25,772 bases of DNA from Akkermansiaceae bacterium. GTDB taxonomy: Bacteria > Verrucomicrobiota > Verrucomicrobiia > Verrucomicrobiales > Akkermansiaceae. The notes below the pieces were generated by a model. It saw nothing but the letters and a program-made list of their open reading frames with translations. It made no database searches and was not told the origin of the DNA. Of the stretch, positions 15,205 to 22,743 are shown in pieces. Position 1 is the stretch's first letter. The number at the start of each line of letters is the position of its first letter. Position numbers and translations under genes: made by a program. The stretch is from positions 1-25,772 of the forward strand of contig WTJZ01000151.1 of NCBI GenBank assembly GCA_011524615.1, read 5' to 3'.

Positions 15205-16037
15205 GTAAATGGAGCCGACGCACATTCATTGGAGCCTCTATGGTAGGCGCTCCGATGCTAGGATACGCCAGCTTCATCGAACCTCAGCGCCTTCGTACGA
15301 GAGAATTAACATTAACGATTCCTGACCTCCCTGACGAATTTGAGGGGCTCAAGATCGCCCAACTCACAGACTTTCACTACCGACCAGGGTGGGACCATCA
15401 CCTCGTCACACAAGCGGTCGCTGAAGCCCAGGATTGGCAACCAGACCTGATCACGCTGACGGGGGACTTCATGGATCACCACCCAAAGGTGTTGCCCGAA
15501 CTCTTTGAACTCCTCGCCCCTCTCCAAGCTCCCTTAGGCGTTTTCGGTATTTTGGGGAACCACGATCACTACAATACTACTCTCGAGGACACGATTCAGT
15601 CCTTCTCCGAGACGAACATCACCCTGCTTGTGAATCAGATTCACCACCTCCGTCCCCCACAGGGTGGAGAGCTCCAGCTCATCGGGCTCGACTCCATCTA
15701 CTCCAGCACGCCCGACTTCGCCCTTCCCGTCGGCCCACGTAGCGCAGAGCAGCTCCGCATCGTCCTCTCGCATGAGCCCGACACCTTTGACCAAGTCATT
15801 GACTCCTACAGGCCTCATCTCCAGCTCTCAGGTCATACCCACGGAGGCCAATGCCGAATCCCCTTCGTGGGACGCGCCCCCTTTACCCCACCTTATGGAC
15901 GAGTCTATATTGACGGCTACTACCAGCAGGCAGACTCTCACCTCTTTGTGTCCTCAGGGCTAGGCACCTCCATCGTCCGCATGCGCTTCGCCTGCCTCCC
16001 AGAGATCGCCCTTCTTACACTTACCAAAGCGGATTGA
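15201..16037 (+). CDS. Tat-signal calcineurin-like metallophosphoesterase (YkuE type)
   Basis: A 278-residue phosphoesterase whose ATG overlaps the menE stop (ATGA, 4 bases). It starts MSKWSRRTFIGASMVGAP, a twin-arginine signal or anchor, so it is exported or membrane-attached. Metal-binding motifs are in the canonical order: LTDFHY (Asp57, His59), TGDFMDH (Asp89), GNHDHY (119-124), SHEPD (His191) and GHTHGGQ (211-217). YkuE-like relatives act at the cell surface on phosphodiesters or phospholipid substrates; the true substrate is unknown. Its position after menE may only reflect translational coupling. Confidence 0.85.
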   Translation: MSKWSRRTFIGASMVGAPMLGYASFIEPQRLRTRELTLTIPDLPDEFEGLKIAQLTDFHYRPGWDHHLVTQAVAEAQDWQPDLITLTGDFMDHHPKVLPELFELLAPLQAPLGVFGILGNHDHYNTTLEDTIQSFSETNITLLVNQIHHLRPPQGGELQLIGLDSIYSSTPDFALPVGPRSAEQLRIVLSHEPDTFDQVIDSYRPHLQLSGHTHGGQCRIPFVGRAPFTPPYGRVYIDGYYQQADSHLFVSSGLGTSIVRMRFACLPEIALLTLTKAD

Positions 16038-16062
16038 CAGAATATTACGCATGGCGTACTAA
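16034..16062 (+). promoter_or_regulatory. Candidate sigma-70-type promoter for nfeD
   Basis: A perfect TTGACA (16034-16039), overlapping the stop of the phosphoesterase gene, lies 17 bases before TACTAA (16057-16062), which matches the -10 consensus at only three of six positions. It would give a leader of about 28 bases before the nfeD ATG at 16097. Confidence 0.4.
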
Positions 16063-16096
16063 CTTTTAGCACAGAGGGAACCTCCCTATCGTCGTC

Positions 16097-17500
16097 ATGA
16101 AGTTTTTCCTAACCCTTCTCCCCTTCCTTAGCCTCCTTGTCAGCCAAGCTCAAGAAGAGACCTATCAGGATAAGGTCGTCATTATCTCCGTCGGCGAGTC
16201 CGACCTCGTCAACGAACAATCCTTTAAGTTCTGGCGCCGTACCCTAGAACGCGTCAATGAGGAACAGGCCCAGGCCGTCATCTTCCAACTCGACACCCCA
16301 GGAGGCCTCGCCTTCGAGACCAAGGATATCATGGTCAACGACCTCCGCGACCTCACCGTCCCCTCATATGCCTTTGTCGATGATGAGGCCATCAGCGCGG
16401 GCGCCCTCATCTCGATCGCGACCGATGAGATCTGGATGACACCTGGTAGCACCATCGGCGCCGCCGCTATCGTCAATGGATCAGGTGCTGAGATCGAGGA
16501 CACGATGCGAGCGAAGCTAGAGTCCTTCTTCGAGGCTAATGTCCGCGCGGTGACCAAGGACAAGGGACACCCCACCGAGATCGTCAAGATGATGATGTTC
16601 ATCGAGGAAGAGGATCGTACCTACGGCCCCATCTCCGTACCCAAAGGCAAGCTCCTCACCCTCACCGCTGAGGAGGCGGTCGAACTCCATAACGACCAAC
16701 CCATCCTCGCCACAGGCATCGTCGCGAACCGTGAGGAACTCATCCAACAGCTTGGATTCACTCCAGACATGGTCGTAGAGGCTCAACAAACAGGTCTCGA
16801 GCTCTTCGCTTGGCATGTCTCCGCGTGGTCCAGTCTCCTCATCTTGATTGGCATCGGCGGCATCTACTTCGAGATGAAGTCTCCTGGGTTTGGCCTCGGC
16901 ATCGGCGTCGCCCTGACGGCCTTCGGCATCTTCTTCTTTGGTAACTTCTTCGCAGGGAACCTCGCTGGATACGAGCTCGCAACCATCTTTGTGCTAGGGC
17001 TCATCCTCATCATTGTAGAGCTCACCATCTTCCCCAGCCTTATCTTAGGACTCGTAGGCAGTCTCCTCATGATCGGCGCCCTCCTCTTTGCCATGGTCGA
17101 CCGCTTCGACTTTCAGGACCTCACGAACAAAGACCTTCCTGACTCGGGCACCTTCCTCGAGCTCCTAGCCGCCCCTATGCTCTCCCTCTCCGTAGGTCTG
17201 ATCGGAGGAATCATCCTCATCCTCCTCATGATGAGGTTCCTCCCACATATCCCCATCCCAGGAATCATGCTCCACAGTGACACCGATGTAGACCACACGT
17301 CTCCTGTGAACGATGAACCATCAAACCTCGTCGGCCTCTCCGGCACCGCTACCATGGACCTCCGCCCCGCAGGCAAGGCCAAGGTCAACGAACTCATCCT
17401 AGACGTCATCACCAGCGGCGAATTCATCCCAAAAGACTCCCGCATCAAAATCATCGCCCAAGAAAAAATGCGCACCATCGTGGCGCTCGATGATAATTAA
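16097..17500 (+). CDS. nfeD: NfeD-type membrane serine protease (ClpP-class), full length
   Basis: The 467-residue protein has a signal peptide (1-18), a ClpP/crotonase-like protease domain, a central bundle of membrane helices (about 235-385) and a C-terminal OB-fold domain (about 405-467, LVGLSGTATMDLRPAGKAKV). In the protease domain LDTPGG (65-70) and EAISAGALIS (97-106) mark the oxyanion region and the likely nucleophile Ser100; Lys140 lies about 40 residues on, as the Ser-Lys dyad of the archaeal 1510-N protease does. NfeD proteases cleave stomatin-type partners and act in membrane quality control. An SPFH protein is encoded at 1-894, but not adjacent. A TTGACA promoter candidate precedes it. 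Confidence 0.9.
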   Translation: MKFFLTLLPFLSLLVSQAQEETYQDKVVIISVGESDLVNEQSFKFWRRTLERVNEEQAQAVIFQLDTPGGLAFETKDIMVNDLRDLTVPSYAFVDDEAISAGALISIATDEIWMTPGSTIGAAAIVNGSGAEIEDTMRAKLESFFEANVRAVTKDKGHPTEIVKMMMFIEEEDRTYGPISVPKGKLLTLTAEEAVELHNDQPILATGIVANREELIQQLGFTPDMVVEAQQTGLELFAWHVSAWSSLLILIGIGGIYFEMKSPGFGLGIGVALTAFGIFFFGNFFAGNLAGYELATIFVLGLILIIVELTIFPSLILGLVGSLLMIGALLFAMVDRFDFQDLTNKDLPDSGTFLELLAAPMLSLSVGLIGGIILILLMMRFLPHIPIPGIMLHSDTDVDHTSPVNDEPSNLVGLSGTATMDLRPAGKAKVNELILDVITSGEFIPKDSRIKIIAQEKMRTIVALDDN

Positions 17501-17525
17501 AGAGCTGAAGATCGAACTAAAAAAT

Positions 17526-18506
17526 ATGTATCATAAAAAGATCTTCACTATTGGATCACTCTCCACACTCACACTTGCCACCTGTTATATTCTAAAAATA
17601 GCAGGTGCTAATACCTCTGTTGAAAATAACAAAGCGAGCGAGAAAAAAGCAACCGTCACTAATAAAACAGATGCTGAGATTATAGCTCACCATAAAGCAC
17701 GACTTAAAATAGACCCTTTATACGAGACTACTAGACCAATGACCTTTCATGGTAGAGTTGTTTCACAAGAAAACACTCCTATTGAAGCCGCTGAAATAAC
17801 ATTCGCCTGGAATGAACTAGGGCACGACAATTATCGTAAGCACATCGTTTTATCTGACCAAGATGGTCAGTTCACTCTGAGCAAAGGTATCGCTAATGGA
17901 AAATTCATTTCAATTACAGACATCAAAAAAGAAGGGTTCTTTTGGAGTCATGATTATTTCCAGAATACTTTCGAATATGGCGACCCTTACGCAAAACAAT
18001 TCCACATCCCTAAAGCGTCGACCCCGGTAAGCTTCATCATGATCAGCAGTGATACTCTTGCTCCCGTTTATTCAAAACAATTTGCCAAACTGCTCAAACA
18101 CGGTGAATACACGCAATTCTCACTAACTAACAATAAGAAAAAGGCTTCCATAGAGATTCACCCCAGAATAATTAACAATAAGTCATTCACTGTGGAAATC
18201 AAAGGATTGCAAGATACGATGCTTCAAATATTAGAGGATACTCATACTCCTCCCCCCTACCCTCATGCTCCAGATAATGGCTACTCAAATACTGTCGTCA
18301 TTAATCGCAGCTCAGCACAGCCCTCCCTGCAAGAGCCCGAAGAAGTACAATTATACTACAAGTCAGGTTCCCAAGGGTATGGAGTCGCGAATATCAAATC
18401 TAGAGTAAGAGATACCTCTGGTGATAGCATCATTCTACAAGTAAATTTTAAGTATAACCCAAGCGGAAAAAGCCTCACATACAACCACTCCATGAGGTTA
18501 AGGTAA
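17526..18506 (+). CDS. Secreted/anchored protein with carboxypeptidase-regulatory-like domain (paralogue 1)
   Basis: No known function recognised. I prefer the ATG at 17526 (326 residues), which begins with a basic MYHKK and a hydrophobic stretch to about residue 28, a signal peptide or anchor; an in-frame ATG at 17490 would add 12 residues and overlap nfeD. After a spacer, TRPMTFHGRVVSQENTPIEA followed by SDQDGQFTL is the typical beta-sandwich of carboxypeptidase-regulatory-like domains (ligand-binding or stalk modules). The second half has IKGLQDT, YYKSGSQGYG and a late KYNPSGKSL motif, each matched in the next gene, so the pair is a tandem duplication. G+C falls to about 37% here (44 of 120 bases at 17581-17700), unlike the roughly 59% in two 60-base lines within nfeD. 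Confidence 0.75.
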   Translation: MYHKKIFTIGSLSTLTLATCYILKIAGANTSVENNKASEKKATVTNKTDAEIIAHHKARLKIDPLYETTRPMTFHGRVVSQENTPIEAAEITFAWNELGHDNYRKHIVLSDQDGQFTLSKGIANGKFISITDIKKEGFFWSHDYFQNTFEYGDPYAKQFHIPKASTPVSFIMISSDTLAPVYSKQFAKLLKHGEYTQFSLTNNKKKASIEIHPRIINNKSFTVEIKGLQDTMLQILEDTHTPPPYPHAPDNGYSNTVVINRSSAQPSLQEPEEVQLYYKSGSQGYGVANIKSRVRDTSGDSIILQVNFKYNPSGKSLTYNHSMRLR

Positions 18507-18523
18507 TAAAAAAATCACTCTGC

Positions 18524-19525
18524 ATGAAAGACATGAGGCTCGAAAAACAGCTGCACCCAATCACACTCATCGCGCTGACTCTATTAACCTCCGCCCTCAT
18601 TGGCCATTCCAACACTATTGGATACCAAGATCGAGAGGCTTATATGACTCATGTCAAAGAACTCATTAAAGATAACCGCACTTACACAGTGACCCGCCCC
18701 TTAAATTTGAAGGGGCTTGTAGTAGATGATCAAGGACAAGCACTAGAAGGTGCGACGGTCACAGCAAAATGGCTCTACATGGGGGAGAGCACCATGATTA
18801 AACGCAATTATCACACTGATTCGAGTGGCTACTTCGAGATCAAAGACTCTGATGCCATTGGCAGAGTAGTTTTCATAGAAGCAATTTCTCTCAAAGGCCA
18901 TCAATGGCTACGAAATACTAATCAAACCAAGTTCAATTATGGTGACCCCTCAATAAGCGATTATTACATTCCACAGTTTGATGCCATTCCTAGATTTACA
19001 CTTTTCGACCTGAGTAAGGCTTCCTCTATATACCGCTCTAGCAATGTCGCACGACTCAAGCCTATCGTAGACAGTACTTCACCGCATCGCTTCCCTCTAA
19101 CAAACAAGCAAGGTTTGAGGCACATCACAGTAACCCCAACCGTTAAAAACACAGGAAGCTACAAAAACTACCCTTGGAGTTTACGGATCCAAGGCCTTCG
19201 GGGAACCAGACTATGCCCTAGTAAAGCAAAAGAAGCCCCTATAGCACCTCTAGGTGGATATGTGGAAGAACTCTACATCGAATACAAAGGAGATGAGAAA
19301 AACTGGGAATCCAGAGCTAACTTAGAATTTTACTACAAGCTTGAAGACCAAACGTACGGTAAATGCTCAATAACAACCACCCCTAAAATAAGTAAAGGTC
19401 GTGAAAAAGTCCTTATTTCTGTAAAATACGACTACAATCCCGGCGGATCGAGGATATTAGTCTATGACCCTAGCAAAAGAGTACTCATTGAGTGCGCTGA
19501 TCTTCGAGATAGAATTACCGATTAA
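18524..19525 (+). CDS. Secreted/anchored protein with carboxypeptidase-regulatory-like domain (paralogue 2)
   Basis: No known function recognised. The 333 residues start with a signal-like segment (HPITLIALTLLTSALIGHS, about 11-29), then TRPLNLKGLVVDDQGQALEG with a following DSSGYFEI, the same beta-sandwich seen in paralogue 1. Matching landmarks run to the end: YGDPSISDYYIP (YGDPYAKQFHIP in paralogue 1), IQGLRGT, YYKLEDQTYG and YDYNPGGSRIL. It starts 17 bases after paralogue 1, so they are probably one transcript. Identity between the two is low, which indicates an old duplication with conserved fold. An extracellular or periplasmic location is inferred from the signal sequence. Confidence 0.75.
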   Translation: MKDMRLEKQLHPITLIALTLLTSALIGHSNTIGYQDREAYMTHVKELIKDNRTYTVTRPLNLKGLVVDDQGQALEGATVTAKWLYMGESTMIKRNYHTDSSGYFEIKDSDAIGRVVFIEAISLKGHQWLRNTNQTKFNYGDPSISDYYIPQFDAIPRFTLFDLSKASSIYRSSNVARLKPIVDSTSPHRFPLTNKQGLRHITVTPTVKNTGSYKNYPWSLRIQGLRGTRLCPSKAKEAPIAPLGGYVEELYIEYKGDEKNWESRANLEFYYKLEDQTYGKCSITTTPKISKGREKVLISVKYDYNPGGSRILVYDPSKRVLIECADLRDRITD

Positions 19526-19557
19526 CGCCAATCTGTTCCCTTCTATATTCTACACGT

Positions 19558-19827
19558 ATGAAACTAATTATTTTTTCATACAGCTCTAGTTTTATTGGTT
19601 CTCTTTTGGGGTTCGTGACTTACAGCTCCGGTGAGGGCGCAGGCGCCGAAGGGGTTGGCTCATTTCTACTAGGAGGACTCATACTTACTCTTGGTTGTAT
19701 CCTAGGATTACTCAGTGGACTGATTGCGACCGCATACTATGAAGGAACAAAGAAACTTTACGGTCTATATGCGGCTTTATTTAGTATCGGTTTGTATATT
19801 GGCGCTACAGAGGCTCTAAGCATGTAA
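19558..19827 (+). CDS. Small membrane protein with three predicted helices
   Basis: An 89-residue hydrophobic protein, not recognised. Hydrophobic runs at about 3-22, 34-59 (LLGGLILTLGCILGLLSGLI) and 68-85 suggest three membrane helices with a Gly/Ala/Glu loop (SSGEGAGAEGVG) between the first two. It follows paralogue 2 by 32 bases and shares its lower G+C, so it may belong to the same accessory unit. No ribosome-binding purine run is seen before its ATG. Confidence 0.6.
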   Translation: MKLIIFSYSSSFIGSLLGFVTYSSGEGAGAEGVGSFLLGGLILTLGCILGLLSGLIATAYYEGTKKLYGLYAALFSIGLYIGATEALSM

Positions 19828-19835
19828 GACATATT

Positions 19836-19914
19836 CTAGGGGAAGGAGCATAAGAACAATTCAAAAGGAGGGTTCACCAATAAATACGTCCCCCAGGAAC
19901 TTCATCACCCCTAG
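19836..19914. repeat. Widely spaced 7-base inverted repeat between convergent genes
   Basis: CTAGGGG (19836-19842) and CCCCTAG (19908-19914) are complementary but 65 bases apart, in the 108-base gap between the small membrane protein (+) and the lipoprotein (-). It could be a weak shared terminator stem or chance. Nothing else is recognised in this gap. Confidence 0.2.
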
Positions 19915-19935
19915 CTTACTTATAAGAAGTTTCCT

Positions 19936-20526
19936 TTACTGCCCCTGATTCTCGCGTTGGATTGCTTCGCGGAGCTTGATCTCGGCGTCAGTATCCCAGT
20001 AGCCGCTATCCATCTCGATGAAGACGGAGCTGTATGGGAGGCTGGTTTGGGTCTTGATTACGAGGACGTTGTACTCCTCTGCGGAAGTTTTGACTAAGCC
20101 ATTGAGAATGCGTTCCTCTAGCTCACGGGGAGCGTGGCCGTGGAGAGAGGCCTTGAGTTGATCGCGGTAGAGCTCAATACCTGGGGCTTGCTCCTGCGCG
20201 ATGAGGCGGAGCTCACGAGGGAGGTAGAAGAGGGGCTTCACATGCTGGGTGGACTCGATCTCATTGATGAGAGCATCGACGACCTCTGGAACCTCTGCCG
20301 AGACATTGATGACGTCGACCCCCCACTTATTATGATGTGGGTAAGAGGCATCCGCGATCACGACCCAGTTACCATATCCGAGACTGAGTACACTCTGGCG
20401 CACCTCTTTTCTCCACCCTATGAGACCTGGAGCCGAGCAACTGAGTGGCGCAACAAGCAGGAGGCAAAGTCCCAATAACTTGATCAATATGGAAGGCAAC
20501 TGACGCATCTTAATTCTTTTTACCAT
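19936..20526 (-). CDS. Lipoprotein with RbsD/FucU-like (sugar mutarotase-like) domain
   Basis: The frame opens with a TTG at 20544, but the ATG at 20526 gives MVKRIKMRQLPS, a basic start, then a hydrophobic run ending LLVAPLSC, a lipobox with Cys30; ATG 20508 is also possible. The mature part resembles RbsD/FucU pyranase-mutarotases: LGYGNWVVIADASYP aligns with their 'LGHgD-xVVxADAxfP' segment, followed by a VPEVVDALINEI helix and a late LPYSSVFIEM that matches the family's 'PYANxIL' end. At the position of the catalytic His the protein has Tyr51, and the Asn of YAN is Ser, while Asp59 and Tyr164 are kept. So activity may be lost or changed. The family call is by eye and moderate. Confidence 0.6.
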   Translation of the reverse strand: MVKRIKMRQLPSILIKLLGLCLLLVAPLSCSAPGLIGWRKEVRQSVLSLGYGNWVVIADASYPHHNKWGVDVINVSAEVPEVVDALINEIESTQHVKPLFYLPRELRLIAQEQAPGIELYRDQLKASLHGHAPRELEERILNGLVKTSAEEYNVLVIKTQTSLPYSSVFIEMDSGYWDTDAEIKLREAIQRENQGQ

Positions 20527-20610
20527 AGCGCCAAAGAAACTCAACCCCTGTCTTTATTTCCTGCGTAAGAACTCAGATTCGCAAGCACAACGGATAAGCC
20601 GCTCTCAGGG

Positions 20611-20680
20611 CGTTGCTAAATCCCTAAAAAACGGATTCCTCTTGCTCATCCCTATTATTCACTATTACACTGTAGCAACG
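20611..20680. promoter_or_regulatory. Inverted repeat upstream of the GT4-phosphoesterase gene
   Basis: CGTTGCTA (20611-20618) and TAGCAACG (20673-20680) are perfect 8-base complements; a second pair AATCC/GGATT (20619-20623, 20633-20637) lies inside. The distal arm ends 10 bases before the ATG at 20691, so pairing in the mRNA could mask the start, or the arms could be a split operator. No good consensus promoter is seen in the gap 20527-20690. Confidence 0.3.
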
Positions 20681-20690
20681 GTTTTCACGT

Positions 20691-22637
20691 ATGCGTATAG
20701 AATTTGTTACTGACACCTTTCCGCCTGATATCAATGGAGTTGCGATGACATTAGGCCGCTTTGTCGACGGCCTCCGGGCTCGAGGACACTTGGTACATGT
20801 CTACCATACCGCAGATAGGCCTAAACAAAGTGGAGAGACCCCACTTCCCTCTATCCCACTACCTCTCTACAAGGAGGTACGAATGGGCTTACCTGGCCGC
20901 ATGAAGCTCTTTAGCCAGTGGAAGAAGAAGCGTCCAGATGTCGTCTACGTCGCGACTGAGACCCCACTAGGATACTCCGCGATCAAGGCAGCAGCCGCAC
21001 TGGGCATCCCCGTGGCAGCCGGATTTCACACCAACTTTGACCAATACCTAGAGACGTACAAGCTCGATGGGTTCAAGCCCGCAGCACTGGCCTTTCTCAA
21101 GAAGGTTCATAGTAAGGCGACCTGCACCTTTGCCCCGTCTCCAGAGGTGGTCGATCGGCTGAAGAAGGAGGGCTTTGACGAAGTACGCCTCCTCGGACGC
21201 GGGGTGGACACCCAACTCTTCACGCCACTCAGACGCTCCCATCAACTCCGTTCCTCCTGGGGTGTCGAGGATGACTCTCCAGTATGTCTCTACGTCGGGC
21301 GAGTCTCGACAGAGAAGAATATCCCAGTCTCGCTAGACGCCTACCGCGCCATGCGTGAGATCAACCCTAAGACCAAGATGGTGATCGTAGGGGATGGTCC
21401 AGACCGCTCTAATCTAGAGAAGCAATACCCTGAAGCCATCTTCGCAGGGATGCAAACAGGGGAAGACCTAGCAACCTACTACGCCTCTGCAGACGTTCTC
21501 CTCTTCGCCAGTGAGACAGAGACCTATGGTAATGTCGTCATGGAGTCTATGGGGAGTGGTAATATCACTCTGAGCTACGACTACGCTGCTCCTCGTCGCT
21601 ATGTCGAAGAAGGAGTCAATGGATTCAAGGCTCCTCTCGGAGATGCCGAGGCCTTCATCGAGGCCGCTCGTAACATCGCCCGCATGACGAACCTCAAGCC
21701 GGTCAAAAAAGCCGCTCGTGCCACGGTAGAAGAACTCTCCTGGGGGCGAGTCATTACCGCCTTTGAGGTCAATCTGAGGAACCTCTCACTCCGCTCGATT
21801 AACTCGCGTAATGTCGCGATGAAGAAGCCTAATAAGCTCTCTTACCGCAGTATCTTCATCTCAGATGTACACCTGGGAGGGGAAGATAGTAAGGTGAAGG
21901 AGGTCGTCGACTTCCTGAAGCATACAGAGTGCGAGCAGCTCTATCTCAATGGAGACATTATTGACGGCTGGGCGCTCAAGCGCGGGGCTGAGTGGAAGAA
22001 GTTCCACACCCGCTTCCTACGTGCTGTCCTGAGCAAGATCGAGAAGGAAGATGTAGAAGTAACCTACCTCCGAGGGAATCATGATGACATACTCGACCGC
22101 TTTCTCCCTCTGACGTTTGGCTCCTTTAAGCTCATCAAGGAGACCATCCACGAGGGACTGGATGGGAAGAAGTATCTCGTCCTCCACGGTGATGGGTTCG
22201 ACAGCATTTCCAGAAACCATAAGTGGTTGGCCTTCCTCGGCTCAATCGGGTACGACCTACTCCTCAGGATTAATCGCCTCTATAATAGAGTCCGTGCATG
22301 GCAGGGACAGGACTACCACTCGATCTCCAAGCAAGTCAAAGCACAGATCAAGTCCGCCATCGCCTATGTCGATCGATACAAGACCATCCTACGTGATTAT
22401 GCGAAGAAGAAGGGTTGTGACGGCATCATCTGTGGACACGTTCACACCCCTGCAGACGAGAACATCGATGGCATCCGCTATATGAACTCAGGGGACTGGG
22501 TCGAGTCCCTCACGGCGATCGTCGAGCACCATGATGGGCGCTTCGAGATTATCGAATACGAGGACTTCGTGCGTCAACTCTTCGAGGCCGAGGCTACTCT
22601 CGACGCTCAGCTAGAGACTATCGCTAACGAATCTTGA
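20691..22637 (+). CDS. Fusion: GT4 glycosyltransferase + LpxH-like metallophosphoesterase
   Basis: A 648-residue single frame with two enzymes. Residues 1-365 form a GT-B glycosyltransferase of the GT4, MgtA-like type: TFPPDINGVA near the start, YVGRVSTEKN (201-210), IVGDGPDR, and the EX7E pair Glu277/Glu285 in SETETYGNVVMES. After a linker, residues about 384-620 are a UDP-2,3-diacylglucosamine pyrophosphatase-like phosphoesterase with DVHLGG (392-397), GDIIDGW (421-427), GNHDD (462-466), HGDGFD (499-504) and GHVHTP (582-587), all metal ligands present. Both parts suit glycolipid or lipid A-related synthesis at the inner membrane. Internal ATG 21819 (Met377) lies at the linker and could allow separate translation. 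Substrates are not known. Confidence 0.88.
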   Translation: MRIEFVTDTFPPDINGVAMTLGRFVDGLRARGHLVHVYHTADRPKQSGETPLPSIPLPLYKEVRMGLPGRMKLFSQWKKKRPDVVYVATETPLGYSAIKAAAALGIPVAAGFHTNFDQYLETYKLDGFKPAALAFLKKVHSKATCTFAPSPEVVDRLKKEGFDEVRLLGRGVDTQLFTPLRRSHQLRSSWGVEDDSPVCLYVGRVSTEKNIPVSLDAYRAMREINPKTKMVIVGDGPDRSNLEKQYPEAIFAGMQTGEDLATYYASADVLLFASETETYGNVVMESMGSGNITLSYDYAAPRRYVEEGVNGFKAPLGDAEAFIEAARNIARMTNLKPVKKAARATVEELSWGRVITAFEVNLRNLSLRSINSRNVAMKKPNKLSYRSIFISDVHLGGEDSKVKEVVDFLKHTECEQLYLNGDIIDGWALKRGAEWKKFHTRFLRAVLSKIEKEDVEVTYLRGNHDDILDRFLPLTFGSFKLIKETIHEGLDGKKYLVLHGDGFDSISRNHKWLAFLGSIGYDLLLRINRLYNRVRAWQGQDYHSISKQVKAQIKSAIAYVDRYKTILRDYAKKKGCDGIICGHVHTPADENIDGIRYMNSGDWVESLTAIVEHHDGRFEIIEYEDFVRQLFEAEATLDAQLETIANES

Positions 22638-22646
22638 ACAATCAAA

Positions 22647-22710
22647 GAACCGCGAAGCCAAAGGGAACAAAATCAATCAACTTTTTTGCGTCTTGGCGTC
22701 TTTGCGGTTC
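22647..22710. repeat. Palindromic repeat between convergent genes (GCAAAGACGC type)
   Basis: GAACCGC (22647-22653) and GCGGTTC (22704-22710) are complementary outer arms; inside, GAAGCCAAAG faces CTTGGCGTCTTTGC. On the minus strand this reads GAACCGCAAAGACGCCAAG and then GACGCAAAAAAG, a 'cgcaaagacgcaaag' kind of repeat that I recall from many environmental bacterial genomes. It lies between the convergent fusion gene and tcdA stops and could also end transcription. Confidence 0.55.
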
Positions 22711-22743
22711 AATTCCAATGCAGAGATAATCAGCGCCCTCAAT

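Noticed and set aside
17490..17525. Start of secreted paralogue 1 inside nfeD
   Set aside because: It would add 12 residues ahead of a signal sequence that already starts well at 17526; it remains possible but less likely.
20134..20478. Plus-strand ORF of 114 codons opposite the lipoprotein gene
   Set aside because: No domain or signal sequence is visible, and the opposite strand has a lipobox and a coherent domain.
20542..20544. TTG start for the lipoprotein gene
   Set aside because: ATGs at 20526 and 20508 give better lipoprotein signal peptides, so a rare start is not needed.
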